The notes under the pieces are model-generated. The model was not told the DNA's origin. It made no database searches and worked only from the letters and a program-made list of their open reading frames with translations. Both the position numbers and the translations under genes were made by a program. Source: Tieghemostelium lacteum (lineage: Eukaryota > Evosea > Eumycetozoa > Dictyosteliales > Raperosteliaceae). From it: a stretch of DNA of 64,000 nt. Positions 1-12,462 of this stretch are shown one piece after another. The stretch is taken from contig LODT01000028.1 in the NCBI GenBank assembly GCA_001606155.1, positions 248,001 through 312,000 on the forward strand. Direction: 5' to 3'. The number at the start of each line of letters is the position of its first letter. The first letter of the stretch is position 1.

Positions 1-3000
1 AAAACACCACAATATTTTGGTGATAATATATTTCTTTACTATTTCCAAACACAGATTAATAGACCACTTCCAGTCGACCTTATAACTCCTATAATGGAGG
101 GTATTGAAGGTGAGATTGGAAAAATTGTAGATGGTATAATGCAGGTTGAATTTAGATATGAATTTGATGATAACACACCACTAGAATACACCAAAGCACT
201 ATCTATGTCATGGTATGGTGGATTTTCAAATTTACAATTTAGTACAAATGCATTATTTAGTTTTAAATACTGTAGTTATTCCAATGTTAATTTTCTTCCA
301 TTATCATCACCATCCCCAAATGCCTATTCACAAGTATTTTTAAATAGTAATACAAGCGATTGCATATTTTCAGTAGCTTCAAATGCTGTATCATCTCTAA
401 TGACTCCTATATTATACGATGGTACAAAATATACCTATCGTGCAAGTAATAGATTTGTAGGAACACAATTTAATACTGGGGGCTTCAGATTATCCAATGA
501 ATACCCAGTTACTACTTTTGACAATATTGGAAATTACAACACCCCATATCAAGGTAACATTTCAACTCATTTATTTAATATCAAAATTTAATATTAATTT
601 TCATTAAAAAATTTAGATCCAATGTCTATTCAAATAGTTACATCTACAGTAGTTGCAGTTAGATTTGGAAGTGTAGTCAATTTGAAATTTACAGCTGTTT
701 TTATAAATGATACTCAAGTTGTTAGTTTTTCACAAAATATTGGAAATATATATTACCATCAACCATTCCCATTTGGAGCAGTTCAAAATCTAGGTACATC
801 ATTAAATTTTAATTTTGATGTAATTTATTCAAAATTCTCAAAAAATGTTTCAGGGGTTGTAGGAAACCAAGGTCCTTTTGGTCCATTAGATTTATCACCG
901 ACCTCAAGTGACATTTTGCCACCCACTTTATTAAAAGTTACATTTGAGTACATTGGAGAAGATGCTTTCCTCCTTCGAATTAATGCCAAAGATAATATAT
1001 CTGGTATTAAAAAAATATTTATGAAATCACAAGGTGGTGATTATACTGATTCATTGGATGGATTGAATTTGGCAGTTGGTAACATTCAGAATGGTCAATG
1101 GGAGAAAGTCTTACATTTCAAGTATCTCTATGTTCCAGGAGAGATATTAAAATGGGAGATAGTTGATTTTGCTGGAAATAATGTAGTTTATAAAAGTGGT
1201 GATCTTATTAGTATTCCAGTTATTAGTTTCCAAGATGCCATTATACCATTTAATCCATTGTATTCTATGATCACAATTCCAAAAATCACAGGAGTTTCAT
1301 TCCAAACTTCAAATTTGAATCTAGATCAAAGTCTTCAAAATACATTATACCTAAAAGTTAGTAATGGGTCACCACATTTTCTACCAACTCTTATTATAAC
1401 TCCATCTTATCAATTGGTTGATGTAAATGTTTTCCTTACATTTAATTCCACCTATAATCAAGCTCAGAGTCAATACGAATTCTCCATTACATTCCCTCCA
1501 AATTTGTCAAGCACACTAAATTATGGAATCGTTATGCCAACTAGTATTATACTAAGTCAGCAATTAGTTGCACAGTATGGTAATTCAGCCAAGATGCAAG
1601 TGACAGCTAGTAGAATTGACCAAATGCCACCTATGGTAAAAGTATTAGTACCATTTCAGTTTATAAATTCTACAACATGTTATGTTGGTCTCAACATTAC
1701 AATTGATGATATGGTTAATGGTTTCATGAATGGTGAGATTCTATTGACAAGTCAAAAGAATCGTATAGGATTATTCAAGAATTTTAATCAAAGTGATTTG
1801 ATAGGTGGTGATATTACAAGTGGAACCTATGAGGTTTTATTCTATATTGATATTGATGAGTGTACCCAACAAACATTCACTATTGCCTATATGAAACTTA
1901 CCGATAGAGGTGGTCATTTCAGTAGTACACAAAGTAAAGGTTATTTAGATTCAACTCTAATCGATCCATTAATGTTCATTGATGTTTCTCTTACTACATT
2001 TACACTGGTAAATCCTAGTATTGCAGATAACAGTCTACCAGTATTCAATGGTTTCACACCATCATCATGGCCATCACAACTGAATGTAGCCTTAATCAGT
2101 CGATTTATTCTAGAATTTAGATGTACTGATAATTTTGGATTGTCAAGAACCTATCTACCAAAAGTATATCTTACCCAAATTGGTTACGAAACTTTGGTAT
2201 TTGATTCTTATATTTATCAAGAGACTACTAGGGGTGATTTCATCTATCATGTTAACATTACTATCCCTGAAGGATTTGGATTTAACTCACCCATCTATGT
2301 ATCAGTATATGGTATTTATGATACCAATTTGAATTTATTTGGTGTTCAATCATCTAATATCGCAGCCAACCCAATTCAAACTATATACTCACCAACACCA
2401 CTATTGGAAAAAGCTTCAAAAATCACCAACTCTGGTGGTCAATTGACTTTATACGGTCAGAAATTCACCTACTTTGAACCAATACCAAAAGTATTATGTA
2501 GTTATATTGATCAACTAGCCAATCTAGAAATTCAGTATCTTTCAGATTCCATTTTAATTGTAAATGTAAAAGCAACAATCTCACCTTATACCATTCAACT
2601 TAGTTATCTAAATGGTACAGTTCAGAGTAATAATTTAACAGTTACACCAGTATATGTACCACCTCCAACAGTGCCAATAGTATGTAAAGGTTCTCCTCAA
2701 TGTGGAGGTCCAACTAATGGTGAATGCACATCTAATGGATGTGTTTGTATACCTCCTTGGATTGGTTTAGATTGTTCATCCCAACAAATTCCAGTACCTC
2801 TACCTACTGTAGATCCAACCGCTCCATCAACTGAGGGTGAATATGAACTACCTGGAAGTGGAGGTGAAACTACTACACTCCGATCCCTAGTCTCTATAGT
2901 AGCTCTAAAAGAGCTTACATTTAAAAATGAACCTGTAGCAACCTACAATTTCACTGAATGGTTATTTACAAATATCTCAACTAACGCTACTATTGAATAC

Positions 3001-3699
3001 CTCTATTCAACAAAAATTGACAATTACACACAAATTAATGTAACAGTTACATGGTTTACCAAAGAGACTGATATTGAATTTGCCAATCAGGTAATTCATA
3101 TGTTACCATCAACTATAAAATATAGAGTTGATATATCACCTTACCATTTCAACAGCACATTAAATACACTTCAATTAGTAATGTCAGCATCTATAACAAC
3201 AAGTACCAGTGAGTCAGATGCATGTTCACTTAAGGAATATGATGAAGATAACGATTATCAATATGTTAAACTTCAAGTAGACTCCAATTCACTCTATGGA
3301 CGTTTTATCAAAAGAGCTGATATCGATAACAACTACGCAACCATTAGTAACACACTTTTAGATTCATCATTTAAGGAAATCACCAACCAGACACAAACAT
3401 CACAAACCTATATTGGTATTAATATACCACATTTCTATAACTATGTAATTATTGATCCAGATTTCTCAGTACTTGTAGATTCAAGACCTGCTGATGAAAA
3501 AGATGGTGCATTTTGTCAAATATCATCAAATGAAAAAGGTCTTTCAAAAACTCAACTTGTTGGAATCATTATTGGAGCTGGTGTTTTAGGTATAGCAGCC
3601 ATGGCTGGTATTTTGTATTATATAATTAAAGTTAGAAAATCTTCAAAAGAAATGAAAAAATTAAATACAAGATTAAAAAAAATGGGCAATCAAGATTAA
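1..3699 (+). CDS. ComC-like membrane protein with TIG and EGF-like domains (5' partial)
   Basis: The frame is open from base 1, so the gene starts before the window. Exons are 1-553 and 617-3699; the 63-bp intron has a GTAACA donor and a TTTAG acceptor, and the codon split across it gives Asp. The long N-terminal part is beta-rich with many N-glycosylation sequons. An IPT/TIG-like domain lies at about 2395-2660, an EGF-like domain with CxPPWxGxDC ending at about 2683-2790, and a post-EGF region resembling the ComC supersandwich domain. A single hydrophobic segment (about 3553-3630) is followed by a Lys-rich tail, so this is a type I surface protein. Known relatives in Dictyostelium (ComC and kin) act in cell-cell communication and adhesion. 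The family is seen from domain order; the exact orthologue is not decided. Confidence 0.85.
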
Positions 3700-3910
3700 T
3701 TGACATATTATAAATAAATAACATATTTATCTAAAAATATTACTTACATCAGATTATTTTTCAATTTTTTATGTAAAAAAAACTATAGTATTTCTATTTA
3801 TCAAACTATTTTCAAATACTATTAATAGATGAAGATCAAGATATTAATTTTCCAAAAAATTGTTGGTGAATATATAATAATATTGGTTGTTTTATTTATT
3901 AAATCATATA

Positions 3911-6551
3911 TTACTTATTATTATTATTGTTATTATTATTATTTTGATTAACAGATGAGGAAGTGGGAGAAGAGATATTATTATTACTACCACTACTACT
4001 GGCATAGAGTAATTGTTGTTGATGTTCTTTATATTTACAACGATATTGATAGTATTGATCTCTTGTAACTGGATTTGTAAGAGTTGACTTATTTAATTTA
4101 TACAACTGAGAAAGAGTTGGATATACACCTTTTCTAGAGATATTGTGTTTTGAACTGGACCCCAAAGCCACAACAGGTTTTACATCTCTTGATCCCCAAA
4201 GAGGAACCAAATCGTGAATATCTTGGAATCTATCACCAATGATCGAATTTATATTGTGTAACTGTTCATAGATTTCCTTGTACTGTGGATGAGATGCCAA
4301 AATCCAAGAACAAAATTCAAAGAGAGTTGGAATGACAACACCAGCACCTTTTCTCTTTGGTCTGTAACGATAAGAGTAATTATAACTGTTGGTGTGAGTC
4401 ACTGTATTGTCATGATTACGATTATTAATTTGGAAGTTATACAATGCTTCTTCTTCCATTGTCTCCTCTTTCAATTGGTCTTGGTTTTCGACCTGTTGTT
4501 GATGTTGTAACTGTTGTTGTTGTAGAGGTGGGAGTTGATGATGTAACAACAGAGGGAAACTTCCACCAACAAATCTGTAACCGTAGTGAACACGATGAAT
4601 CATCTTGTGGATGATTTCATATTTTCCAGGTGTACCCACTTGAATTGCCAATAATATAGAATTTGGAATGTAAAAATTTAAATAAAATAGAAAACTACCA
4701 CTGGAGTGTCCAACGGCATTCAGACGTTTTTCGGCTTGTTGTTTGGTCAGAAATCCATGAAAATATGGTAGTTTCTGAAGACTGATATTAAATGAGATGT
4801 TATGTTGTTGATTCATTTGAATCTGTGGTGGTATTGCACTGTGTGGGGTCTGATGATCAGTATTCTTGATCTCATACATTCCAAAGAGTTCACATTTTCT
4901 CTTCATGGTGTCCTCTAGAAGTGTCATTAAAGTTCTCTCAACATCCGAATGAACAGATTGAATGAGATTTCTTCTCTTTACCAACTGATTTGAAACATCA
5001 ATAAAATCAATAGTCTTATTCACACGAATGGCATCAGTCAATGCCACCAGACCTTCTTTACCAATAAAATTGTGTGACAAGGAGAGGAACTTTAGTGTAC
5101 TATTATACTTTAGTGCATCCGCAATCAACTTTGCACCCTTATCTGTAAAATCATTCATTGACAAATTGAGAAGTGTCAGTGACTTGTTGGTACTGAGAAT
5201 AGTTGCCATAGCCTGCGCCTCAGGATCCCCTATATTTGGTTGAAATGACAGTTTCAGATAGCCTTCATAACCGTTAATGAATATAGAGTGTATGTAGCTA
5301 TTGGAATTCAGTGCCTGTGCAATGAGATTCATTGAAGATCCACCATTCAGAGGCAGAATTTCAGGAGCAGTGTACTCTTCCTCTGCATATTTTACACAAG
5401 TTCTCTTTTCGCTAGATCTTGTAGACTCATTTTCACCAATGATACAAAGAGTCCATGCTAATTCTACCAACGATGAATCGTTCTGAGTCAATCTCTCTAC
5501 AATTCTACCTAAAACTTCGGTACTGGTCTTTGCATTCTTTGATTTTGCAATGGCAGTAGTAGCTGTAGATACCTTTACTGCTGATTTCAAATAGTCACAA
5601 TTCTCAACTAAATTCTGTAGTGACCAATACCTGTCTGTTGTAGTTGTCGGGTACTGTTTCAATGAATATCCTGGACATAATCCATATATTAAATTATGAC
5701 CTATATCACCACCTTCATTCTTCACCCATGACATTGCATAACTTCCAAATTGTGAAGATGGTCTAATTAAAAATGATCCCTATATATATAAAATATTTTA
5801 TAATTTTTACAAAATAAGTATTTGGGTTATCTTTTGTGCGAGTGTGGCTTGTTAGTGAAATTCAAGAAATACCTACAATTGGTTTATTATTTAATAAAGC
5901 AATTGAAACATCTCTGGTTGCCTCTTTATGAAACCAAGCTTGATCTAAATCTTCAGACTTCATATTAAAATTTACTCTACCTAGACCTTGCGTATTAGTA
6001 GTAGGTCTATTATTTAAATACATTTTAGCCATAGAGTAGTAGTTTTCATCTGATATATTTTGATTATTACTATGTGGATGATTTGACCTTTGTTTAAATT
6101 TACTATTACCACTACTGTGTATAGATTTATGTGTACTACCATTACTATTAACCATGTTATTATTTACATTTGAGGTTGAGGTAGTTGTTGTTGTTGTTGT
6201 AGTAGTGGTAGTTGTTGTTGTACTACTTGTAAAGTTATTATCTATTCCATCTTCACGATGAATAGACTTACCATTCATTGAAGAGGAATTTGAAGAAGAG
6301 GTGGAACCAGTTGAACTAGATAATGAATTTGATAGTGAAGGTCTATCAATTATCATTGGACTAGCCTCATTTAATGAAATTTGGTCCATTGAAGATACAA
6401 TACTATTGATAACTTTTGGTGATTGTTGTTGTTGTGGTTGAGGTGCCTCCATATTGTTATTATTATTATTGTTGTTAATGTTGTTGTTATTTATTTCTTG
6501 GTTACCATCTACATATTCATATGAGTCTATATTTTGTTTATCTATATTCAT
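3911..6551 (-). CDS. lrrB: SH2-LRR-SH2 protein, LrrB-like
   Basis: Exon 1 is 6551-5877 and exon 2 is 5779-3911; the 97-bp intron uses donor GTAGGT and splits the first SH2 domain. Joining gives NKPI then GSFLIRPSS, the expected SH2 FLVR block, so the splice is well supported. The protein is about 847 aa. Its N-terminus is low complexity (poly-Asn, Gln, Ser, Thr). SH2-1 starts at Trp206 with its phosphotyrosine Arg intact. Leucine-rich repeats of RNI type occupy roughly residues 370-500. A second SH2-like unit (FHGFL ... GSFLFY) follows at about 565-650, then Gln- and Asn-rich tails. SH2 proteins read phosphotyrosine; the D. discoideum set includes LrrB, an SH2 plus LRR protein, hence the symbol. 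Upstream of the start lies about 470 bp of AT-rich spacer. Confidence 0.8.
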
Positions 6552-7025
6552 TTAACAATAACCCTAATTCTCTATATTTTTTTGATTTTTTATATATATA
6601 CTACTATATATCTAAATTTAGTTTTTGATATCAAAAACTATTGTCGAATATCTTTTACTGCTGTGTTGTATTGTAAAAACTGAAAAAGTTTAGTTTTTTT
6701 TATTAATTTATTAATTGTTGTAGTGTGGTGAAGTGATTTTGAGAATATATAAAGAATGAAATTTCATATATTTGATGTATTCTATATATCTTTTTTTAAA
6801 TATTTATTTGAAATGATGAAAAACCTAACTGTTTGTTTTTTTAAAAAAAAAAAAATAATAATTTCAATGAAATTTAGTGGAGGAATCAGGCCTTAAATGA
6901 ATAACTTGAACTTTGTTTTTGTCTTTCTACTCCTTATAATATAATATCAAATTAAACAACCTATACAAAGATATAAAAGGAGTTTAAAGAGTGATTCTAT
7001 ATTATTTTTTTTTTATAGATATTTA
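6552..7025. other. Spacer between SH2-LRR gene and DUF202 gene
   Basis: AT-rich spacer, with runs such as T-rich 6690-6720 and A-rich 6841-6855. It holds the promoter of the minus-strand SH2-LRR gene and the 3' end of the DUF202 gene. I see no coding signal or RNA gene in it. Confidence 0.6.
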
Positions 7026-8120
7026 TTAATGCGTATTATTCCTATTACCACCACCACCAATATTAATATTAGCAGAAGGTCTTATAGCTACAAAGAATAC
7101 TAAGTAAATTGAAACACCAATGACAACCATTACAATTAAAGCTAATGGACCTTTTTGATCATCAAATGGACCTTGAGTTTTGTTACGAATTGCATTACCT
7201 CTTCTACGAAACTGCAGTGTTGAATATGCCATAAATAGAATGGCAGTAATCCACAGAAACAAACCAGTTGCTAGAGATACACCTTCAGTTCCAAACCAAG
7301 TAATAATTGCAGTACCTATTGCACCTAAACTAAATGTAAGACCAATCCAGGAGAGAAATGTTCTCTCATTGGAGAAAAATGATTTTGCATCTTTTGCCTC
7401 CTCTTTAATCCTTCTTTCTTCTGGAGTCAATTCCTCATCTTTACCACCTTTCTTTTTCTTTTTCTTCTTTTTCTTTTCACTACCATCACTACCACCAAAA
7501 TACATATCACCACCACCAATCTCACTATTTATTCTTTGAATTATATTACCCGATTTGTTAAGAAAATTATTATTATTATTATTATTATTATCAAAATTTG
7601 ACATTTCTGTTGTATATTTTCCATCTTCTGGATAATCATCAAGTGAATAGGTTTCATGATGATGATTACTACTGATATCAGAGATTCTAGAATCATTGTC
7701 ATCTGAAGATGAGTCAGTACCTCTATCCTTTTTCTTCTTTTTCTTTTTATCTTTTTTCTTTTTCTTTTTATCTTTATCTTTTTCTTTTAAAGTTGGTGAT
7801 ACATTTTGATTGGATTTGGTAGATGATTTAGATGATGTTGAACGTGGTGAAACATTTGTCAGTATTCCTGTGCCATGTTCTAATATAGGTGATGTCCTCC
7901 TTGAATTCAAATTACCAGTTGAAGAACCAGTACCAACTATATTAGGTGGACTACTGATATTAGTCAATAGTGTTGGTGAAAGATGTTCTGCTAACTCATG
8001 CTGTTGCTCTGGTGTCAAATATATAGGTTGTAATGCTAAAGGTTGTTGAACCACACTACTTGTTTGATGTTGATCTTCCCCTTCATCTGGGTTTCCTAAT
8101 AATTCAAAATTTTCACTCAT
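7026..8120 (-). CDS. DUF202 domain membrane protein (VTC1-like C-terminus)
   Basis: Single exon, 364 aa. The N-terminal two thirds are low complexity and highly charged: Ser/Thr-rich, then Lys blocks (KDKDKKKKKKDKKKKK type) and poly-Asn. The C-terminal ~110 residues (about 245-355) form a DUF202 domain: a FFSNERTFLSWIG motif followed by three membrane spans, the last being ALIVMVVIGVSIYLVFFVAI. DUF202 is the membrane module of the yeast vacuolar transporter chaperone subunit Vtc1, which belongs to the polyphosphate polymerase complex. The SPX and catalytic domains of VTC are absent here, so this is either a Vtc1-like accessory subunit or a stand-alone DUF202 protein. A role in acidocalcisome or contractile-vacuole membranes is inference only. 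Confidence 0.8.
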   Translation of the reverse strand: MSENFELLGNPDEGEDQHQTSSVVQQPLALQPIYLTPEQQHELAEHLSPTLLTNISSPPNIVGTGSSTGNLNSRRTSPILEHGTGILTNVSPRSTSSKSSTKSNQNVSPTLKEKDKDKKKKKKDKKKKKKKDRGTDSSSDDNDSRISDISSNHHHETYSLDDYPEDGKYTTEMSNFDNNNNNNNNFLNKSGNIIQRINSEIGGGDMYFGGSDGSEKKKKKKKKKGGKDEELTPEERRIKEEAKDAKSFFSNERTFLSWIGLTFSLGAIGTAIITWFGTEGVSLATGLFLWITAILFMAYSTLQFRRRGNAIRNKTQGPFDDQKGPLALIVMVVIGVSIYLVFFVAIRPSANINIGGGGNRNNTH

Positions 8121-8446
8121 TATTCCATTTGATATTTATAAATATATTATTAATATATATATTGAAATTACAATAATTTATTATTATTATATAAAAATTA
8201 TTTATTATAAACTGAAGTGATGTACAAAATTAAATATGTAAAAAAAAAAAAAAATAAAATTTAATTTAAAAATTTTAAGATCTTCAGATTCAAGTGAAAT
8301 TAAATTTCTGAATACCCATTGTTCTATATATGTATAATAAATATATATTAAAAAAAAAATTCAAAAAAATTATTCATTTTATTGATTTTGTATATATATT
8401 TTAAATTTCGATTGTGTGGTGTATTTTTAGGGAGAAGTAGTGTGTT
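8121..8446. other. Spacer downstream of P2X gene
   Basis: 326 bp of very AT-rich sequence with A-runs near 8241-8254 and 8350-8358. It serves as the 5' flank of the DUF202 gene and the 3' flank of the P2X gene. I see nothing else. Confidence 0.5.
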
Positions 8447-9709
8447 TTATACCAATTTTTCATAAGGAACATTTGGTTTCGTATTTTCACTAAATAAAGG
8501 TGTTGTTGGGGTATTTTCATTTAGATCCTCAGTGTTTAGTTTAAGAGTAGGATAGGTTTCTTGATATTTCATTTTTTGATATCTTTCTTTTTGTGGAAGT
8601 ATACGAATTGCGATTTGATCTACAACTACCGTTGCAACAGTGACTAAACCAATACCAGAGACAAATGTGAGTAACATGGTTTGGAAATCAAATTTACCTA
8701 GTAGACCAGTTTGAATAATGATTAATTGTACACCGTGTCTATCAAAGACATAACGATGTGCAACGTCATAGGTAAAGACTGGTTCGACAATCTTGAATTT
8801 GGTGTCTTGTATCAGTGAGAATTGGTATGTGTATCTGTAGTTATTGGTATTGTATGTGTAGGTATTGGAATAGGTTATAAATAAAAATAAAAGTAAACCA
8901 TCGTCTCTTGCAGATCTTGAGGAATTGGATTGACCTGGACTGTCAAGAGTCTCAAGTCCAGCTGCATTTATAATAGCATCCAAAGTAAGTATATCATACT
9001 GTCCTTTAACTCCAATAATGTTTGGTGATTCTACTGAAATTTCTTTACCATTGGTGTTCAATAGCATTCCTGGAAGTTGCCTGGCATTGAATTGTATGTC
9101 TAAATTGGGAGCTGTGAGAGTGTGATCAATAAGCACTGTGAAATTGTCAACATCTCCAATATAGAAGTCACTACTGCTAGTTGTATTATATTTGCAAGTT
9201 GGTGATGAAAGACTACAGTTATTCTGTGTCTCTTGAATAGATTGTGTAACTCTAGTTGTAATGAATATACTTGATTCGGCAGCTGGTGGATACAGTACCA
9301 TTACCTCATCCCAAAACTCACATGGTTTATTTGTAAATCCATTATAGGATGGTGAACTGGTCAGACAATATGGTGGTGTTGGGTTAACATTGGTAGGTTG
9401 CAACAATGAAGTTCTAACCGAACCAATAGGTCCCTCTGTCAATAAATATCTCTTTTCTAAAAATATGGTACCAACTAATATATAAATGACAATTACTCCT
9501 ATAAAACCTAAATGAAGTAATCCTAATCTCCAATTTCTAATTCTAACAATCTATAAAATTTTTGTTTGATAACACCCCACCATTTTAAGTGGTTAGTGCA
9601 AGTGTGTTTTTAGTGGTTAGGATCTATTTATTCAAACACTGTTTAATCTCAAACTCACTTTTACAGTTTGATATGAAAATATATCATTCCAATCAATATT
9701 TAATGCCAT
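8447..9709 (-). CDS. P2X receptor (ATP-gated cation channel)
   Basis: Exon 1 is 9709-9659 (17 codons, MALNIDWNDIFSYQTVK) and exon 2 is 9550-8447; donor GTGAGT, acceptor TTATAG, phase 0. The protein is 384 aa, close to Dictyostelium P2X channels. It has TM1 (RNWRLGLLHLGFIGVIVIYI and on), a large Cys-containing ectodomain starting after EKRYLLTEGPIGSVRTSL, and TM2 (FDFQTMLLTFVSGIGLVTVA). TM2 is followed at once by YQKMK, which fits the YxxxK trafficking motif of P2X receptors. Dictyostelium P2X receptors (P2xA-E) are intracellular and act on the contractile vacuole. The letter of the orthologue cannot be assigned by eye, so no symbol is given. Confidence 0.92.
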
Positions 9710-9895
9710 TGTTTTGTTAAAACAAATAGACAATATATGACGTCTAAAATTATTCTACAAATCAATCAAAAAAAAAAAATTTTTAGGTTTGGGATATTTT
9801 GGTAAGGTTGAAAAAATGGATGGTTTCGAAAATTCCTCACAGGAATTAGTTTTTGACCTATCACAAATAAAATTTATAAAATTAATTGGATTGTT

Positions 9896-12391
9896 TCAAT
9901 GTTGATCATATAGTACAGGATTAATAAATTTTTTACAGGATTTAAGATATTGAACTACTTTATCAACATCAGGAAGACTTTTGAAGAGATTGGGATGTTC
10001 AATTAGTAATTTAGTGTCATAGTGAAGGTATGAGAAGGGAACTTTTAGATGATCTTCTCTGATTGGAAATTTGGTTCGGTCAGGGTATATTTTATCCAAG
10101 AGAATGGATATGATAAGTGGATTTCTCTTCTGAAGCGCTTCATAGATTAATAGTTCAAAAGTAGATGTGGTGTAGAGATAGGTGGATAGAGGTTCATTGG
10201 GAATGTTTTCTGAGAGGTATTGTAATATGTGTAAATGGCCAGATCCTACAGCTTGTAGTAAAACACTTCTGAATTCATAATCTTTTTGGGTGTATTTAGA
10301 GGCTTCTAAGAGAACTTTAAAGATTCGCAAATCTCCTTGAGATCCAACTAAGGAATATAATTTTAATAGTTCCTCTGAAAATTCAGGTTCTCTTGTATCT
10401 TCATCATAGTAATAGTTACTCCAATTCGATGTATAGGTTCTAGTTGATAGGTATTGTCTGGCTTTCTGTTTATTATCCATATATGTTTTCAAGAATTTCT
10501 GTAGGTTTCTAACCTTCAAGTTATTCCCAAATCTACCTGATAGAACCTCTTTCCTTCTATAGGTAATCAAGTACTGGAATACCTTGGGATGACTAGAACA
10601 GTCAATCTTTGATAACAGTCCAGGAACCTTATGAGTAGTGTTATCCAATAGAAATTCAAAAATATCCAAATTATCAATTACTTTAAACAGTAAATCTTCG
10701 GTATGTCTAAAACCATCATTAAACAATTCAACAAATAATTCATAATCCGAACTAGCCACCACCAGAGCCTCTGTATTACTCTTTGTACTATCTGAGAATT
10801 GGGTTCTCCATTCCTTATACGCTGATACTCTTTGGTACTTTATAATATCGTCCAGAATAGCCACCCAATCAACCTCCAAATTCATCTTCTTGTATACGGA
10901 TATCACCATATTCATATCCTTAATCATAGTTTCCCCATTTTCGAATATTAAAATTGCCAATAACTTCTTTAAAACTTTACCCAAATCCGTTTTATCATTG
11001 AAAAGATCACCATCAACAACCTTTTCTAAAAAGTATTCTAAAAGTTCAGATTCACCACGTTTTGCCAATTGTGTTAGTGTATTGGATAAACAGACTTTAG
11101 CCTTAACTAAACAATTCAAATAATCCATTTTCTTTTGGTACCAAAAGTCTCCCAATTCATCCAGTTTTGTGAATAGTAAAACAAAGGATGAAAACCTCTC
11201 TCTTTCAGTCTCCATTTCCTCACGAACTTCACTTGGCCATATTTTCAACTTTTCTTCAATAGCCATTAAAATGGAATGAGATGCAAACTTTTGAATATTA
11301 GAATACAAATGATACGACATTTTAACCAGATAGGTTGGGTCATAGTCCAGTAGTCTACAGTCATTATACTTTACAATAAAAGTTGCAATAAACAGTTCGT
11401 TTATGTAGGACTTTACAGCAGGAGATAACATAACTTGACTGATATAGAGATATATGATATCTTTAACTAATGTATCATCTGGCGAATACTCTGATAGAGA
11501 TTTCTCATGTTGTGATTCAGTTAACAACTCTTTATAGTTGATAGCCTCTAGTTTCTCTAGTAACTGATTCTTTTCATTTTTGAGAAAATTCAAGTTACAA
11601 TAAGCAAGATAGAGTGTAATTAGATTCTGTGGTGAATGATATTGAAAGCTTACAGTAGATATACACCTAATATTTCTGTCTTGGAATGAAACTATACCAT
11701 TTTCAATTAAAAACTTTAGAATATAGCTATCCATATACATTGAATTCTCAATGAAAAAGTGATGTGTTAGATCATCTCTATTTTTAATGTGTGGTAATAC
11801 ACCAGTGGAATCCATCACACATCTAGCAAATTGTCTATTTTGGCTCTTGATTATTGTTTGAAACAGACAATCCTTATCCATATCCAATAGATGGTTATCT
11901 GGATGCTCTTTAGTCCACCTATCCCACACCATCTGAAAAATTTGCAAATTCTTTGACATCACAGCTTGAATGATATTTTCAGAAGTCAATATATTGATAT
12001 CAGTCAAGAAAGTAGTATCATTTATCAGTGCTCTAACCATTTCTATATTTTTACATTCCATTGCTGCTTCTAATACGTGAAAACTTGCCAGCTCTTTACC
12101 ATAGTTCTTTATAAACTGAGATAAAGTGTACTGTGTTGCACTAGTAAATTTTAACATTGCTGAAAAACTTTCCAAATCAATGAATAAATAATCACCTCTA
12201 TTAATCTTGTATTCCAACAGATTGGTATATCCAAAGGAAATCATCCATTGAATTGAATTTATTTGATCATATCTCCTGTATGACCAATAACTTTGAAATG
12301 GATTTCTATCTTTTAGAACCCAACCAAATATAATCCTATTTAAATACTTATTTCTAAAAATATATTGTAGAAATATATCCTCCACATCCAT
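9896..12391 (-). CDS. Ankyrin-like repeat protein, dictyostelid family
   Basis: Single exon. I place the start at 12391 (MDVEDIFLQYIFRNKYL), giving 831 aa. An in-frame ATG at 12451 adds only a hydrophobic stretch encoded by AT-rich leader DNA. The protein is helical throughout, with degenerate ankyrin-type units (for example SGHLHILQYLSENIP and RGESELLEYFLEKV) and no enzyme motif or membrane span. It matches the style of the large dictyostelid family that opens with FRNKYLxxxIF and carries weak ankyrin repeats; function is unknown. A tiny spliced frame begins 72 bp away on the plus strand. Confidence 0.75.
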   Translation of the reverse strand: MDVEDIFLQYIFRNKYLNRIIFGWVLKDRNPFQSYWSYRRYDQINSIQWMISFGYTNLLEYKINRGDYLFIDLESFSAMLKFTSATQYTLSQFIKNYGKELASFHVLEAAMECKNIEMVRALINDTTFLTDINILTSENIIQAVMSKNLQIFQMVWDRWTKEHPDNHLLDMDKDCLFQTIIKSQNRQFARCVMDSTGVLPHIKNRDDLTHHFFIENSMYMDSYILKFLIENGIVSFQDRNIRCISTVSFQYHSPQNLITLYLAYCNLNFLKNEKNQLLEKLEAINYKELLTESQHEKSLSEYSPDDTLVKDIIYLYISQVMLSPAVKSYINELFIATFIVKYNDCRLLDYDPTYLVKMSYHLYSNIQKFASHSILMAIEEKLKIWPSEVREEMETERERFSSFVLLFTKLDELGDFWYQKKMDYLNCLVKAKVCLSNTLTQLAKRGESELLEYFLEKVVDGDLFNDKTDLGKVLKKLLAILIFENGETMIKDMNMVISVYKKMNLEVDWVAILDDIIKYQRVSAYKEWRTQFSDSTKSNTEALVVASSDYELFVELFNDGFRHTEDLLFKVIDNLDIFEFLLDNTTHKVPGLLSKIDCSSHPKVFQYLITYRRKEVLSGRFGNNLKVRNLQKFLKTYMDNKQKARQYLSTRTYTSNWSNYYYDEDTREPEFSEELLKLYSLVGSQGDLRIFKVLLEASKYTQKDYEFRSVLLQAVGSGHLHILQYLSENIPNEPLSTYLYTTSTFELLIYEALQKRNPLIISILLDKIYPDRTKFPIREDHLKVPFSYLHYDTKLLIEHPNLFKSLPDVDKVVQYLKSCKKFINPVLYDQH

Positions 12392-12462
12392 TGCAATAAT
12401 AGTTGTTTCGTTACAAATATCAAAAAAAAAAATGAAAATAACAAAAACCAAAAATCACAAAT

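Noticed and set aside
12391-12451. Upstream Met for the ankyrin-like protein
   Set aside because: It adds only hydrophobic residues from AT-rich leader DNA; MDVEDIFLQYIFRNKYL is the family-like start.
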